A stretch of DNA of 64,000 nucleotides from Alphaproteobacteria bacterium (GTDB lineage: Bacteria; Pseudomonadota; Alphaproteobacteria; JANQMY01): the NCBI GenBank assembly GCA_028289425.1, contig JANQPL010000004.1:248001-312000 (forward strand). Direction: 5' to 3'. The position numbers and the translations under genes are program-made. Every line of letters begins with the position of its first letter. Positions within the stretch are counted from its first letter, which is position 1. Positions 1 through 7,412 of the stretch are shown here, piece by piece. The notes under the pieces were generated by a model that saw only the letters and a program-made list of their open reading frames with translations, did no database searches and was not told where the DNA came from.

Positions 1-586
1 CATAACCACGAACCTCTCGTAGGCTATCCTCGCCAACCGAGATTTGTACCATCGCATCCGGCTCAAACTCGGGCTGACGCGTAATAATGCTGACTGCCCC
101 GCCAAGTGAGTTACGCCCAAAAAGAGTGCCCTGAGGCCCTCTCAGAACTTCGACCCTTTCGACGTCAAAAATCTCAGGATCAAAATCGATCATGCTGGCA
201 TTGTAGATTTCATCGACAAAGATCGCGGTTGTCTGGTCTATGCCAGCGGAGTCATCTGTCTTGAAAGCGCCTCGGATAGAAACAAAGGTGTTAGCGCCTG
301 CCGCCTGAACAAAAGTGAGGCCCAATACATTTTGCGCGATATCCGAGATTCCGAATAGGCGCCGCTTCTCAATGCTGTCACCGGTTAAAGCCGAGATAGA
401 GATCGATGTTTTTTGAAGCAGGGTCTCGCGCTTCTGCGCGGTGACGACGATTTCATCAATTTGGGCTTGAGCCGGCACCGCCAGGCAAAGCCCCGACAAG
501 GCAACCCCCACTTTCAGAACATCCCTAAGGCTCGCTCCGCGCCCAGGCAATTTGTCAGGTGTGGCAAATGATTGTCTTCCACGCAT
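1..586 (-). CDS. TonB-dependent receptor, N-terminal part (runs off window start)
   Basis: Outer-membrane, TonB-energised uptake receptor; only about 195 N-terminal residues are in the window. The ATG at 584-586 follows GGGGAG on the minus strand. A signal peptide ends near AVPAQAQ, followed at once by a TonB-box-like stretch DEIVVTAQKR, and then the plug domain with SIRGAF, VEVLRGPQGTLFGRNSLGGA and SIITR, all hallmarks of the family. A palindromic operator lies at 638-651 and a TATAAT-like -10 (612-617, minus strand) sits between it and the gene. It is divergent from the enoyl-CoA hydratase gene. The substrate cannot be read from the plug. Shared operators with the catabolic genes up to 10.3 kb suggest it imports the compound they degrade (inference). 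Confidence 0.9.
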   Translation of the reverse strand, partial: MRGRQSFATPDKLPGRGASLRDVLKVGVALSGLCLAVPAQAQIDEIVVTAQKRETLLQKTSISISALTGDSIEKRRLFGISDIAQNVLGLTFVQAAGANTFVSIRGAFKTDDSAGIDQTTAIFVDEIYNASMIDFDPEIFDVERVEVLRGPQGTLFGRNSLGGAVSIITRQPEFEPDAMVQISVGEDSLREVRGY

Positions 587-637
587 TTTCCCTACTCCCC
601 AAGGAATTTTGATTATAACGTCGCCTGTCATTATTCT

Positions 638-651
638 ACCGACCGGACGGT
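638..651. promoter_or_regulatory. Palindromic operator, copy 1 (TonB receptor promoter)
   Basis: ACCGACCGGACGGT: outer arms ACCG/CGGT around CCGG, 52 nt upstream of the receptor ATG and overlapping where its -35 would be. It matches the palindromes at 7148-7161 and 10282-10295 and the weaker one at 877-890. The shape suits a TetR/AcrR-type repressor; no such regulator gene lies nearby, so the protein is unknown. Confidence 0.65.
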
Positions 652-876
652 TTTATTTATCTTACTGGTTTTCCCGAATGTCAATAGAGCGATGAGTATG
701 CGCCGCGAAATCTCCGAAAATCGCTGTCATTCAAAGGTATTGGAAAGGAAAAGGTGACCTTCGGTGCTATTTTTGCAACAGTGCCGAACTCACCCTCGGT
801 GAGATTCAACACAACGATGCGAAAATTATCGGCAGTCCTCTCAACTGTCATATTGCCAGCCGATTTCTTAATTACT

Positions 877-890
877 ACCATCCAGTCGGA
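877..890. promoter_or_regulatory. Palindromic operator, degenerate copy 2 (enoyl-CoA hydratase promoter)
   Basis: ACCATCCAGTCGGA agrees with the consensus ACCGWCCGGWCGGT at 11 of 14 positions and lies 26 nt upstream of the hydratase ATG at 916. It is weaker than the other three copies, but its place in a promoter of the same locus supports it. Confidence 0.4.
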
Positions 891-915
891 TTAATTGTAC
901 TTTTTGGAGCTGGCC

Positions 916-1761
916 ATGCAAGAATTTCAGACGCTCAAGTTGGAACGGAGCGGCCCGATAGACATCCTGAGCCTCAATCGGCCCAAAAACCTTAACGCGA
1001 TTACCGGCACAATGGTCCGGGAGCTGTACAAATACTTTGTTGATCTCGAATCCACCCCAAGCTGCAGGGTCGTGTTGCTCAAAGGCGAAGGGAGTGCCTT
1101 CTGTGCCGGTCTCGATATAAAGCAACGTAGAAGCGGCGGTGACACGGTCGGCGGCGTCGCGCCCCTCGGCCGCGAAGCTTCGCTTTCTATGGTCGTTCGC
1201 CTAATGCGGAGATGCCCCCAGCCAATAATATCGCTAATTCACGGGCCGGCATGTGGAGGCGGTTTCGCGTTTGCCCTGGCAAGCGATGTTCGGATAGCTG
1301 GAACTTCCGCAAGAATGAACGACGCCTTCATACGTATCGGCGTTTCCGGTGGCGAACTTGGGCTTTCACATTTTCTACCGCGCTTGGTAGGTCTGAGCGT
1401 AGCATCCGAGTTGATGTTGACAGGCAACTTCATCGGAGCGGAACGGGCACTTAGTGTAGGGCTAGTCTCCGATGTCGTTGCAGACGATGAACTCAAAGCA
1501 GCTGGGCTACGAATGGCGCAAGATATGCTCCGCGCGTCTCCGATCGGGCTGAGGAAAACAAAAGAAGTAATCAATGCTTCGCAACGTCTAAATGATCTGG
1601 ACCTGACGATAGATCTTGAAGAACGAAATCAGATGCTCTGTATAGAGACAGGTGTTTATGCTGAAGCTATGGATGCCTTCCTCGAGAAACGCGATCCGGA
1701 CTACGCAGGATATCCACTTGAGCGGGAATTTGGCGGCACATCAAACGCGAACAATATTTAG
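916..1761 (+). CDS. Enoyl-CoA hydratase/isomerase (crotonase) family protein
   Basis: Crotonase-fold enzyme of 281 residues, acting on acyl-CoA thioesters. An upstream TTG at 895 is possible, but the ATG at 916 has GGAG six bases before it and is preferred. The oxyanion-hole segments are clear: SAFCAGLDIK, and GPACGGGFAFALASDVRIA (written in two parts, GPACGGGFAF and ALASDVRIA). Further on are NDAFIRIGVSGGELGLS and FLPRLVG, with an acidic residue at the position used by isomerase-type members, so hydration and double-bond isomerisation are both possible. The SMP-30 gene follows 99 nt downstream on the same strand. Weak operator 877-890 lies upstream. Probable role: beta-oxidation step of the locus. 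Confidence 0.88.
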   Translation: MQEFQTLKLERSGPIDILSLNRPKNLNAITGTMVRELYKYFVDLESTPSCRVVLLKGEGSAFCAGLDIKQRRSGGDTVGGVAPLGREASLSMVVRLMRRCPQPIISLIHGPACGGGFAFALASDVRIAGTSARMNDAFIRIGVSGGELGLSHFLPRLVGLSVASELMLTGNFIGAERALSVGLVSDVVADDELKAAGLRMAQDMLRASPIGLRKTKEVINASQRLNDLDLTIDLEERNQMLCIETGVYAEAMDAFLEKRDPDYAGYPLEREFGGTSNANNI

Positions 1762-1860
1762 TGCCGACGATGGGCAATTTGAGTCTCTTTCCGGGCACTT
1801 GTAGGTTTGAGACAGAATCCGGCGCAGCAACGACCCGCTATTGCCAACAAAGGCAAAGAA

Positions 1861-2769
1861 ATGAAGATTGAAGTCGTAGTTGAATGTGAAAACTATCTCG
1901 GCGAGGGACCGGTCTGGGATGTTGAGGAGGCATGCCTTTACTGGGTTGACGGAACCGGGCGGCGCAAAAACCGCCCGTCCTTGTGGAAATTTGATCCGCA
2001 GACCGAGCAAGTACGAAATTGGTCCATACCGCATGATATCGGGGCCATGTCTCTTCGTAAGGGTGGCGGTGCAGTGCTCGCCCTGGCGGACGGGTTTTAT
2101 ACGTTCGATTTTGCGACCGAAAGACTGGAGTTGATCACCAAGATCGAGTCCGATGTGACACGAACAAGGCTGAATGACGGCAAGGTGGATCGCAAAGGCC
2201 GCTTTTTCGCCGGAGGCATGGACGATAAGGAAGAGGCAAAAATCTGCAGTCTCTGGCGCCTGGATCCCGATTTTTCCGTACATGCCGTTGATAATGGAAT
2301 CATATGTGCCAACGGGCCTTGTTGGAGCCCGGATGACAAATCCTTTTATCTGGCGGACACATTCCAACAAGAGATTTGGCGATATGACTACGATATCGCC
2401 ACAGGATTGGCGAGCAATAAGCGCGTATTTGCCTCAACGGAAAATGACGCCGGCGTTGCGGATGGCTCCACCGTCGATGAGGAAGGTTTCCTTTGGAATG
2501 CTCAATTGATTTCGGGCGAACTGGTAAGATACGCACCAGATGGGACGGTCGAGCGGCGTATCGGCATGCCCGTAAGAAATGTCACCAGCGTAATGTTTGG
2601 TGGCGACCAGCTAAACGAACTCTACATCACATCGATGAGCCGCGTTGACCACCCCGCCGTGCACGATCTCTTCACGGCAGAGATCAAACCTCAATTCAGT
2701 GCCGGACACCTTTTCAAGGTTTCGGGTCTCGGCATTCGCGGCTTGCCCGAACCCAGGTTTGCAGGATAG
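1861..2769 (+). CDS. SMP-30/gluconolactonase/LRE family protein
   Basis: Six-bladed beta-propeller hydrolase of 302 residues, a family of metal-dependent lactonases and esterases. Visible motifs: YLGEGPVWD near the start (Glu metal ligand), RLNDGKVDRKGRFFAGGMD, ANGPCWSPDDKSFYLADTF (Asn ligand region) and VADGSTVDEEGFLWNAQ (Asp ligand). An in-frame TTG at 1807 exists, but the ATG at 1861 is preceded by AAAGG and begins at the usual family N-terminus. It has no signal peptide and is probably cytoplasmic. It probably shares a transcript with the crotonase gene, opening a lactone or ester intermediate (inference). It stops 22 nt before the convergent beta-propeller gene. Confidence 0.85.
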   Translation: MKIEVVVECENYLGEGPVWDVEEACLYWVDGTGRRKNRPSLWKFDPQTEQVRNWSIPHDIGAMSLRKGGGAVLALADGFYTFDFATERLELITKIESDVTRTRLNDGKVDRKGRFFAGGMDDKEEAKICSLWRLDPDFSVHAVDNGIICANGPCWSPDDKSFYLADTFQQEIWRYDYDIATGLASNKRVFASTENDAGVADGSTVDEEGFLWNAQLISGELVRYAPDGTVERRIGMPVRNVTSVMFGGDQLNELYITSMSRVDHPAVHDLFTAEIKPQFSAGHLFKVSGLGIRGLPEPRFAG

Positions 2770-2791
2770 CCGACGTTTCAGCTAAAGCGTT

Positions 2792-3802
2792 TCAATCCGG
2801 TAGTGACACCGCATACATTCTTTGCGGATAGAGCCCAACCTTGAGGCGTTTCACTTCTTTCATGTCGGTCAAAGAAATAATAGACAAAGTATGGTCGCCG
2901 CGGTTGCTGGTATAGCCAAATCGGCCGTCCGGACTCACTGCCGCCCAGGCCGGCTCCTCACCCACAGGAACGCGACCTAGGAGTTCAAACGTGCTCGCAT
3001 CGTACAATACTGCATAGTCATCAGTGGAATGCCCAATAAAGAGACGTGTGCCGTCGGACGTTAGAGCTAGGGCGTGCACAACTGTATACGGATACGTGGT
3101 CATCTCCGGGTTTTGGAGCGGCGCATGGTGGACAGTGGTTAGCACGTGGCCGGACTGAAGGTCGAGCGTCCGAAACCCATTCAGCCCGGACAACTGCATA
3201 TGTGCCTTGGTCCCGTCGTTTGAAATGGCCAAAGGCCGAACACCTGCTCCCATGGGATAGGATCGCGCGATCTCTAGTTTTTCTAGGTCAACGGCTATAA
3301 GAGCTTCTTCTTGTATGAGTCCGATATAGGCAGTCTTCTCATCCGGACTAAAATGAGCGGAATGCGCCCCAAAACCTACACGCAATGACTGTCGAATTTC
3401 ACCTGTTGCCGTGTCGATTACATGGAGCCAGCCTTCACTGGAAGTCGGCACAATCAGTGTTTTTCCGTCAGCTGATAAATCAAAGTGATTGGGTAGCCCT
3501 CGTGTTTCCGTTGCCCAGATCTCCTCACCGCTGTGCAGATCGAACGCCTTTACGAGGTGAGGTGTCGTCGTATCTCGGGCGCCGTCAAGAAATCCCACAT
3601 ACATCACCTTGCCGTCCGGTGACACCCTCACATCGTCAATGAGACCGCCAACATCGAGTGTCCTGCTCAACACGTGATCAGGAATCGTAATCACGGAGAT
3701 TGTTTTGTCGTATGTGTTACCGACGAAAAGATAGTCCTTAGCCAATGCCGGAACCTCCACGTGCAGCATCACAAAGAAGACAACGATCGATATCCATTTC
3801 AC
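2792..3802 (-). CDS. Secreted YncE-like (YVTN-type) beta-propeller protein
   Basis: The product has 336 residues, starting with GTG at 3800-3802 (GGGAG eight bases upstream). A signal peptide is followed by cleavage near PALAKD. Repeated blade motifs are evident: VSPDGKVMYVG, LSADGKTLIVP, FSPDEKTAYIG, LTSDGTRLFIG and VSPDGRFGYTSNRGD. Such proteins are periplasmic seven-bladed propellers that occur with redox enzymes or act as binding scaffolds; no catalytic residues are recognised. It is the last gene of a minus-strand operon, 61 nt after the Rieske gene, so an electron-transfer or periplasmic partner role is possible. Confidence 0.82.
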   Translation of the reverse strand: MKWISIVVFFVMLHVEVPALAKDYLFVGNTYDKTISVITIPDHVLSRTLDVGGLIDDVRVSPDGKVMYVGFLDGARDTTTPHLVKAFDLHSGEEIWATETRGLPNHFDLSADGKTLIVPTSSEGWLHVIDTATGEIRQSLRVGFGAHSAHFSPDEKTAYIGLIQEEALIAVDLEKLEIARSYPMGAGVRPLAISNDGTKAHMQLSGLNGFRTLDLQSGHVLTTVHHAPLQNPEMTTYPYTVVHALALTSDGTRLFIGHSTDDYAVLYDASTFELLGRVPVGEEPAWAAVSPDGRFGYTSNRGDHTLSIISLTDMKEVKRLKVGLYPQRMYAVSLPD

Positions 3803-3852
3803 TTTCCAACTCCCAATGCTACATCCGCACTTTCTGTTCTCAGCTTAATGAC

Positions 3853-3873
3853 AATCGGTACGCCTAACCGATT
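3853..3873. repeat. Short inverted repeat at the end of the Rieske gene
   Basis: AATCGGT (3853-3859) and ACCGATT (3867-3873) form a 7-bp stem spanning the Rieske stop codon. There is no T-run on either strand, so a terminator is doubtful; it may reduce read-through or stabilise the upstream mRNA. Confidence 0.3.
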
Positions 3874-4400
3874 ATGAGTCTCGTTTTCGAGACGAAACGC
3901 GTTGGGGGAATCCACAGGTTTGTTGAAGCTGGTCCTCTTAGCACTCGTCCCAGTCGGTCAAACCGCGAGCCATGACAGGCACACATCCAACCGCCTAACG
4001 GCGGCTCCTGACGCGCCGGAACGCACGAGCTGTGCGTGCATAACACCGTTAGCACCAACCACTCCCCATTTTGTATTCGGCAGGAGACCCCCGCCGGGTG
4101 GGGCATGTTGCTGATTACCTGCTCTTCTGCATTGCGGATCATTTTCTCCGACCACCGTTCAATGAAGACGGGCCAATCACCCCACCAAACGACCGCGTTC
4201 TGACCAAAAGCCAATTGGCTCAAGTCGACGTTCACAGGTTCACGCCCCGCTGTCCCTGCCATCGCCGGCTTTAACAACCTCGGAAATAGAACAGCCGCGC
4301 CCAGCGCTAGAAGTGCCCGACGCGACCAGCCAGGGGCAAAGGCTTCAGCCGCGTCACGGAAAGAGGGGCATCGAATGCCGTCGTTCCTTTTTTCAAACAT
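3864..4400 (-). CDS. Tat-exported Rieske [2Fe-2S] protein
   Basis: The product has 178 residues. A twin-arginine signal (WSRRALLALGAAVLF, residues about 25-39) precedes a soluble Rieske domain. Both cluster boxes are complete: CTHSSC and CACHGSRF, separated by a short GGW-containing loop, followed by GPAS and Pro-rich turns as in ubiquinol-cytochrome c reductase iron-sulfur subunits (PetA type) rather than ring-hydroxylating oxygenases. No cytochrome b or c1 gene is present, so it is an orphan Rieske. It lies 11 nt after the serine hydrolase gene, within the operon that begins at 7105. It probably transfers electrons in the periplasm for this locus (inference). Confidence 0.85.
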   Translation of the reverse strand: MFEKRNDGIRCPSFRDAAEAFAPGWSRRALLALGAAVLFPRLLKPAMAGTAGREPVNVDLSQLAFGQNAVVWWGDWPVFIERWSEKMIRNAEEQVISNMPHPAGVSCRIQNGEWLVLTVLCTHSSCVPARQEPPLGGWMCACHGSRFDRLGRVLRGPASTNLWIPPTRFVSKTRLIIG

Positions 4401-4411
4401 GACGATGCGTC

Positions 4412-5899
4412 CTACAGCCTTTCGCTCTTTGGAAGTGACACAACGATTTCAGACAGCGCTTTGTTAAGCGACGGCTCCATCACCCCACGGCCGGCCGGCA
4501 AGCCCATACGCACGATTACCAAATCGAGCGACGGGACAATAAACGCCACGTTCACACCACTGCCGCTCATATAATAAGTGTCTTCCGGAAGCGACCACCG
4601 CCCGTTGGTATTGAGCCAGAAGAAGCCGCCATAGATCCCCTTCTTGCCGTCACTGCTCCAGGCGGGCGCCGGTGTACGGACGACGGATGACCAATCCGAA
4701 GGTAAGATCTGTTCGCCTTTCCATCGACCATCCCACAAATAGAGCAAGGCCAGACGGGCCCAATCTCGCGCGCTACCATAGACGGATCCGGACAGAATGA
4801 AATTCCCATACGGATCTGTTTCCAGCACATGATTCTGGATCCCCAGCGGATCAAAGAGCGCCCGTTGTGGAAAGGTCAGATAATCTTGCTCATGATCCGT
4901 TACTGTATCTCTCATTATCCGCCCAATGATTAACGGATCTGAATTTCGATAACGACCGATTGAATCAGGGGGAAACTCGGATGGCTTTCCAACGGCAAAC
5001 TCAAACACGTCCACAGCACCGGAATAAACGTAAAGATGGTCGGCATGATCCTGACCCCAAGATGAAGGCGCATCTGTAACTTGCGAAAATCTCAGGCCAC
5101 TGCTCATTCTCAATAAGTCTATGATCCGAATTCCAGATCTCGGGTCGCCAACCCCCTGCCATTCCTCGATCGGCGCCGCGTCCAAAACGTCGAGCCAACC
5201 TCTTTGAACAAGCACACCCAGTAAGCTTGCCGCGACGCTCTTTCCCATCGACCAACTATCCAGTGCCGTTTCCCGCGAGACCATCGGCACGTACCTTTCA
5301 GCGATAAGCATCCCATCATGGACGACCAAAAAGGACAGCGGCCAAGCCGTTTGATCCAGGAAGTGCATTTCAATCGCGCGCTCTATGCGCTCAATATCAA
5401 CGCCATCAGCGGCCTGTTCCAACTCATTGCTTTCTCCATACGGCCAAAACTCGTCTTTCTCCAAACTTGGAGCCGGAACGACTTGGACAGGCATAAAGTC
5501 GATGCCACGCACGCCAGGGCGATCGATGATGCACCCTTGACTGCCATAGTATTTTGCAGACCGCTCGATCCGATTTTCGAAAGAGAGGGTAATGCGTTTG
5601 CGAGCGGGATCGAGGGAGATATCTGTGAAGGACTGCGGATAATAACCGGCAACCATCCGAGTTGCCGTGTTGTGCAGTGTTTCTTCGATATTGCGCCTGG
5701 AAATGAAGACGCCAGAGCACAGAATCTTTGCGACGAAAGCTGTTCCCAATTCGGCGGCGCTTTGCCGAGGCGCCGCCGCGACAGGTTTCAGCAACACGGC
5801 GGTCACAAGGAGCGCCGGTATCAGCAAGGCAAATCCACGGACGCGGGCAGACCTTGCCGTTTCTTTTGCGGAACCTGTGAGCCGGGCAAGCAAAAGCAT
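4412..5899 (-). CDS. Class C beta-lactamase-fold serine hydrolase, exported
   Basis: The product has 495 residues. A hydrophobic N-terminal segment (LLIPALLVTAVLLKPVAAA) suggests a signal peptide. The central beta-lactamase-like domain shows SxxK as SMGK (in DSWSMGKSVAASLLG) and YxN as YRN (RYRNSDPLI), with a GSG-containing strand (YYMSGSGVNVAF) at the place of the KTG box. The family includes esterases, amidases and DD-peptidases, so beta-lactam hydrolysis should not be assumed. About 150 residues between signal and domain are not recognised. It starts 6 nt after the amidohydrolase stop and has no clear ribosome site of its own, which suggests translational coupling. Confidence 0.82.
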   Translation of the reverse strand: MLLLARLTGSAKETARSARVRGFALLIPALLVTAVLLKPVAAAPRQSAAELGTAFVAKILCSGVFISRRNIEETLHNTATRMVAGYYPQSFTDISLDPARKRITLSFENRIERSAKYYGSQGCIIDRPGVRGIDFMPVQVVPAPSLEKDEFWPYGESNELEQAADGVDIERIERAIEMHFLDQTAWPLSFLVVHDGMLIAERYVPMVSRETALDSWSMGKSVAASLLGVLVQRGWLDVLDAAPIEEWQGVGDPRSGIRIIDLLRMSSGLRFSQVTDAPSSWGQDHADHLYVYSGAVDVFEFAVGKPSEFPPDSIGRYRNSDPLIIGRIMRDTVTDHEQDYLTFPQRALFDPLGIQNHVLETDPYGNFILSGSVYGSARDWARLALLYLWDGRWKGEQILPSDWSSVVRTPAPAWSSDGKKGIYGGFFWLNTNGRWSLPEDTYYMSGSGVNVAFIVPSLDLVIVRMGLPAGRGVMEPSLNKALSEIVVSLPKSERL

Positions 5900-5905
5900 G
5901 CGGGT

Positions 5906-7105
5906 TCAGGCCGACACGTCCAGACCCAATAAACGTGCATTGTTTTCCCGCATGAAGAGGCGCTTCTCTTCTTCTGAGAGTCCGTCAACGTAATCGAGAA
6001 AGTCTTCGGGCTTTGGCGTGCCCTCGCCATGAGGGAAATCCGAGCCGAGGACAATCTGACCGGACCCCAAACAATTCATTGCCTGTTGCACATCGTCCTC
6101 TACGAAGGGAGTGACAAACAGATGGCGACGCAGCACGTCCCGCGGGTCTTCGTTCAATAGGCCACAACGGTCCTTTATTCTGGAGAAGTAGTGCGCATGC
6201 TCGATTTCCTGCAGCAGAAAAGGAATCCACCTTGACCCATTCTCGATACTTAACAGTTTAATCTTCGGGAAGCGGCCGAAGAAATTGTCGAACACGAGGC
6301 TTGCGATCATATCCATGGTGGGACGCTCCATGAAACACGCGTAACGCTGAAACGGCACCATCTTGAAAAGCTGCTGTCCCGGACGATATCCCCATGCAGC
6401 GCCAAATTCCTCATACGCTATACCGGAATCCCCGGCATGCAGGGCGACCAGAAGCTGCGCTTCGTTAACACGAGACCAGAAATCATCATAGTACGGATCG
6501 GCTGGTGCATATCCGGTACCGGTTGGCATGGCATGAATATGGATGATACGCGCGCCCTCTTTGATCACTCGGTCAAGCTCTTTCACCGCTTCGTCACGAT
6601 TAAACAAAGAAAGCATCGCCACGCTGAAGATTCGTTGCTTGTATCCATAGCCCCAATCGTCCTCCAAAAAGCGATTGAATGCGCGTAAATGCGGGTAGAG
6701 CATTTCTGGGGCCTGGCGACGGAGCTGTTTCTCGACGCAGATACCGAGCGCCGGCAACATAACGGTCGCCTGGGTGTTTTGGCGGTCCATCAGGTCGAGG
6801 CGGGCGTCTTTGTCTCTGTACTCCGGGAAGTCTTGGAGTCGATGTGTCGTTTCGTCGACGTCCGCGGGCCGGCGCATGAAATAGGGAATCTTTGCACCAG
6901 GCCCCAAAAAACTATCGGAAGGAAAACTCGCCAGAAAGCTGATCGGCTCGTCTTCCAAATATGCGCGCCCTACGCTGCTCTCATTTGGCCGCGCGACATG
7001 GACTGCCCGGTTGCGGTACTTGGCTTCTATATGCCGGGTGAAGCAGTCCTCGGGCTCGTAGTAGTGCTGGTCGAGATCTACAATCTGATAATTCAGCCTG
7101 GACAT
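5906..7105 (-). CDS. Amidohydrolase family 2 (ACMSD-like TIM-barrel) protein
   Basis: The product has 399 residues with no signal peptide. The start is the ATG at 7103-7105 with GGAGGG six bases upstream; a GTG directly before it would add one residue. Motifs of the metal-dependent amidohydrolase-2 family are visible: VDLDQHYYEP at the N-terminus (first metal site, DxDxH rather than the usual HxH), a barrel histidine in VALHAGDSG, and the C-terminal LGSDFPHGEG with the conserved Asp. Members are hydrolases or decarboxylases of catabolic intermediates. First gene of the operon down to 2792, with an operator 43 nt upstream. Confidence 0.85.
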   Translation of the reverse strand: MSRLNYQIVDLDQHYYEPEDCFTRHIEAKYRNRAVHVARPNESSVGRAYLEDEPISFLASFPSDSFLGPGAKIPYFMRRPADVDETTHRLQDFPEYRDKDARLDLMDRQNTQATVMLPALGICVEKQLRRQAPEMLYPHLRAFNRFLEDDWGYGYKQRIFSVAMLSLFNRDEAVKELDRVIKEGARIIHIHAMPTGTGYAPADPYYDDFWSRVNEAQLLVALHAGDSGIAYEEFGAAWGYRPGQQLFKMVPFQRYACFMERPTMDMIASLVFDNFFGRFPKIKLLSIENGSRWIPFLLQEIEHAHYFSRIKDRCGLLNEDPRDVLRRHLFVTPFVEDDVQQAMNCLGSGQIVLGSDFPHGEGTPKPEDFLDYVDGLSEEEKRLFMRENNARLLGLDVSA

Positions 7106-7412
7106 CACAAACCCTCCTGGATCGTTTCCCTTTTCACTCTAATATTTACCGACCGGTCGATCAATAAAAAAGCTCGCAGCAGCGACTGGGTGTAAAGCTT
7201 CGAGGAACCGGCTGTCCTCAATGATCCCGATGTCTGGGATTGGGCATAGATCGATGCCCCCATAGCCAGCAGGAACTGGATGAGCACCGGGCTGGCACGG
7301 CCGAACGACGTCGCTTTTCACGCCCCGCATTGCCGCCAAAACGGCTAGGCAGCTATTCGTTCACTGTCGCAGCTTGGGCTCTTTGACCAAGCGAATTTCA
7401 CCGTACGTCACG
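7106..7412. other. Intergenic region with operator and possible decayed coding
   Basis: It contains the operator at 7148-7161. On the minus strand, a reading frame at 7139-7339 and a short tail ending near 7352 (YGEIRLVKEPKLRQ then stop) read like protein but match nothing recognisable and are not in one frame. They could be remnants of a deleted gene between the ligase and amidohydrolase genes. No RNA gene or clear terminator is seen. Confidence 0.3.
7148..7161. promoter_or_regulatory. Palindromic operator, copy 3 (amidohydrolase operon)
   Basis: ACCGACCGGTCGAT is a palindrome with a single mismatch, flanked by AT-rich sequence and lying 43 nt upstream of the amidohydrolase ATG. It follows the same consensus as 638-651 and 10282-10295. 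Confidence 0.65.

Noticed and set aside
4412-5899. Antibiotic-resistance beta-lactamase
   Set aside because: The beta-lactamase fold alone is shared by many esterases and peptidases; the context is catabolic, so resistance is not claimed.
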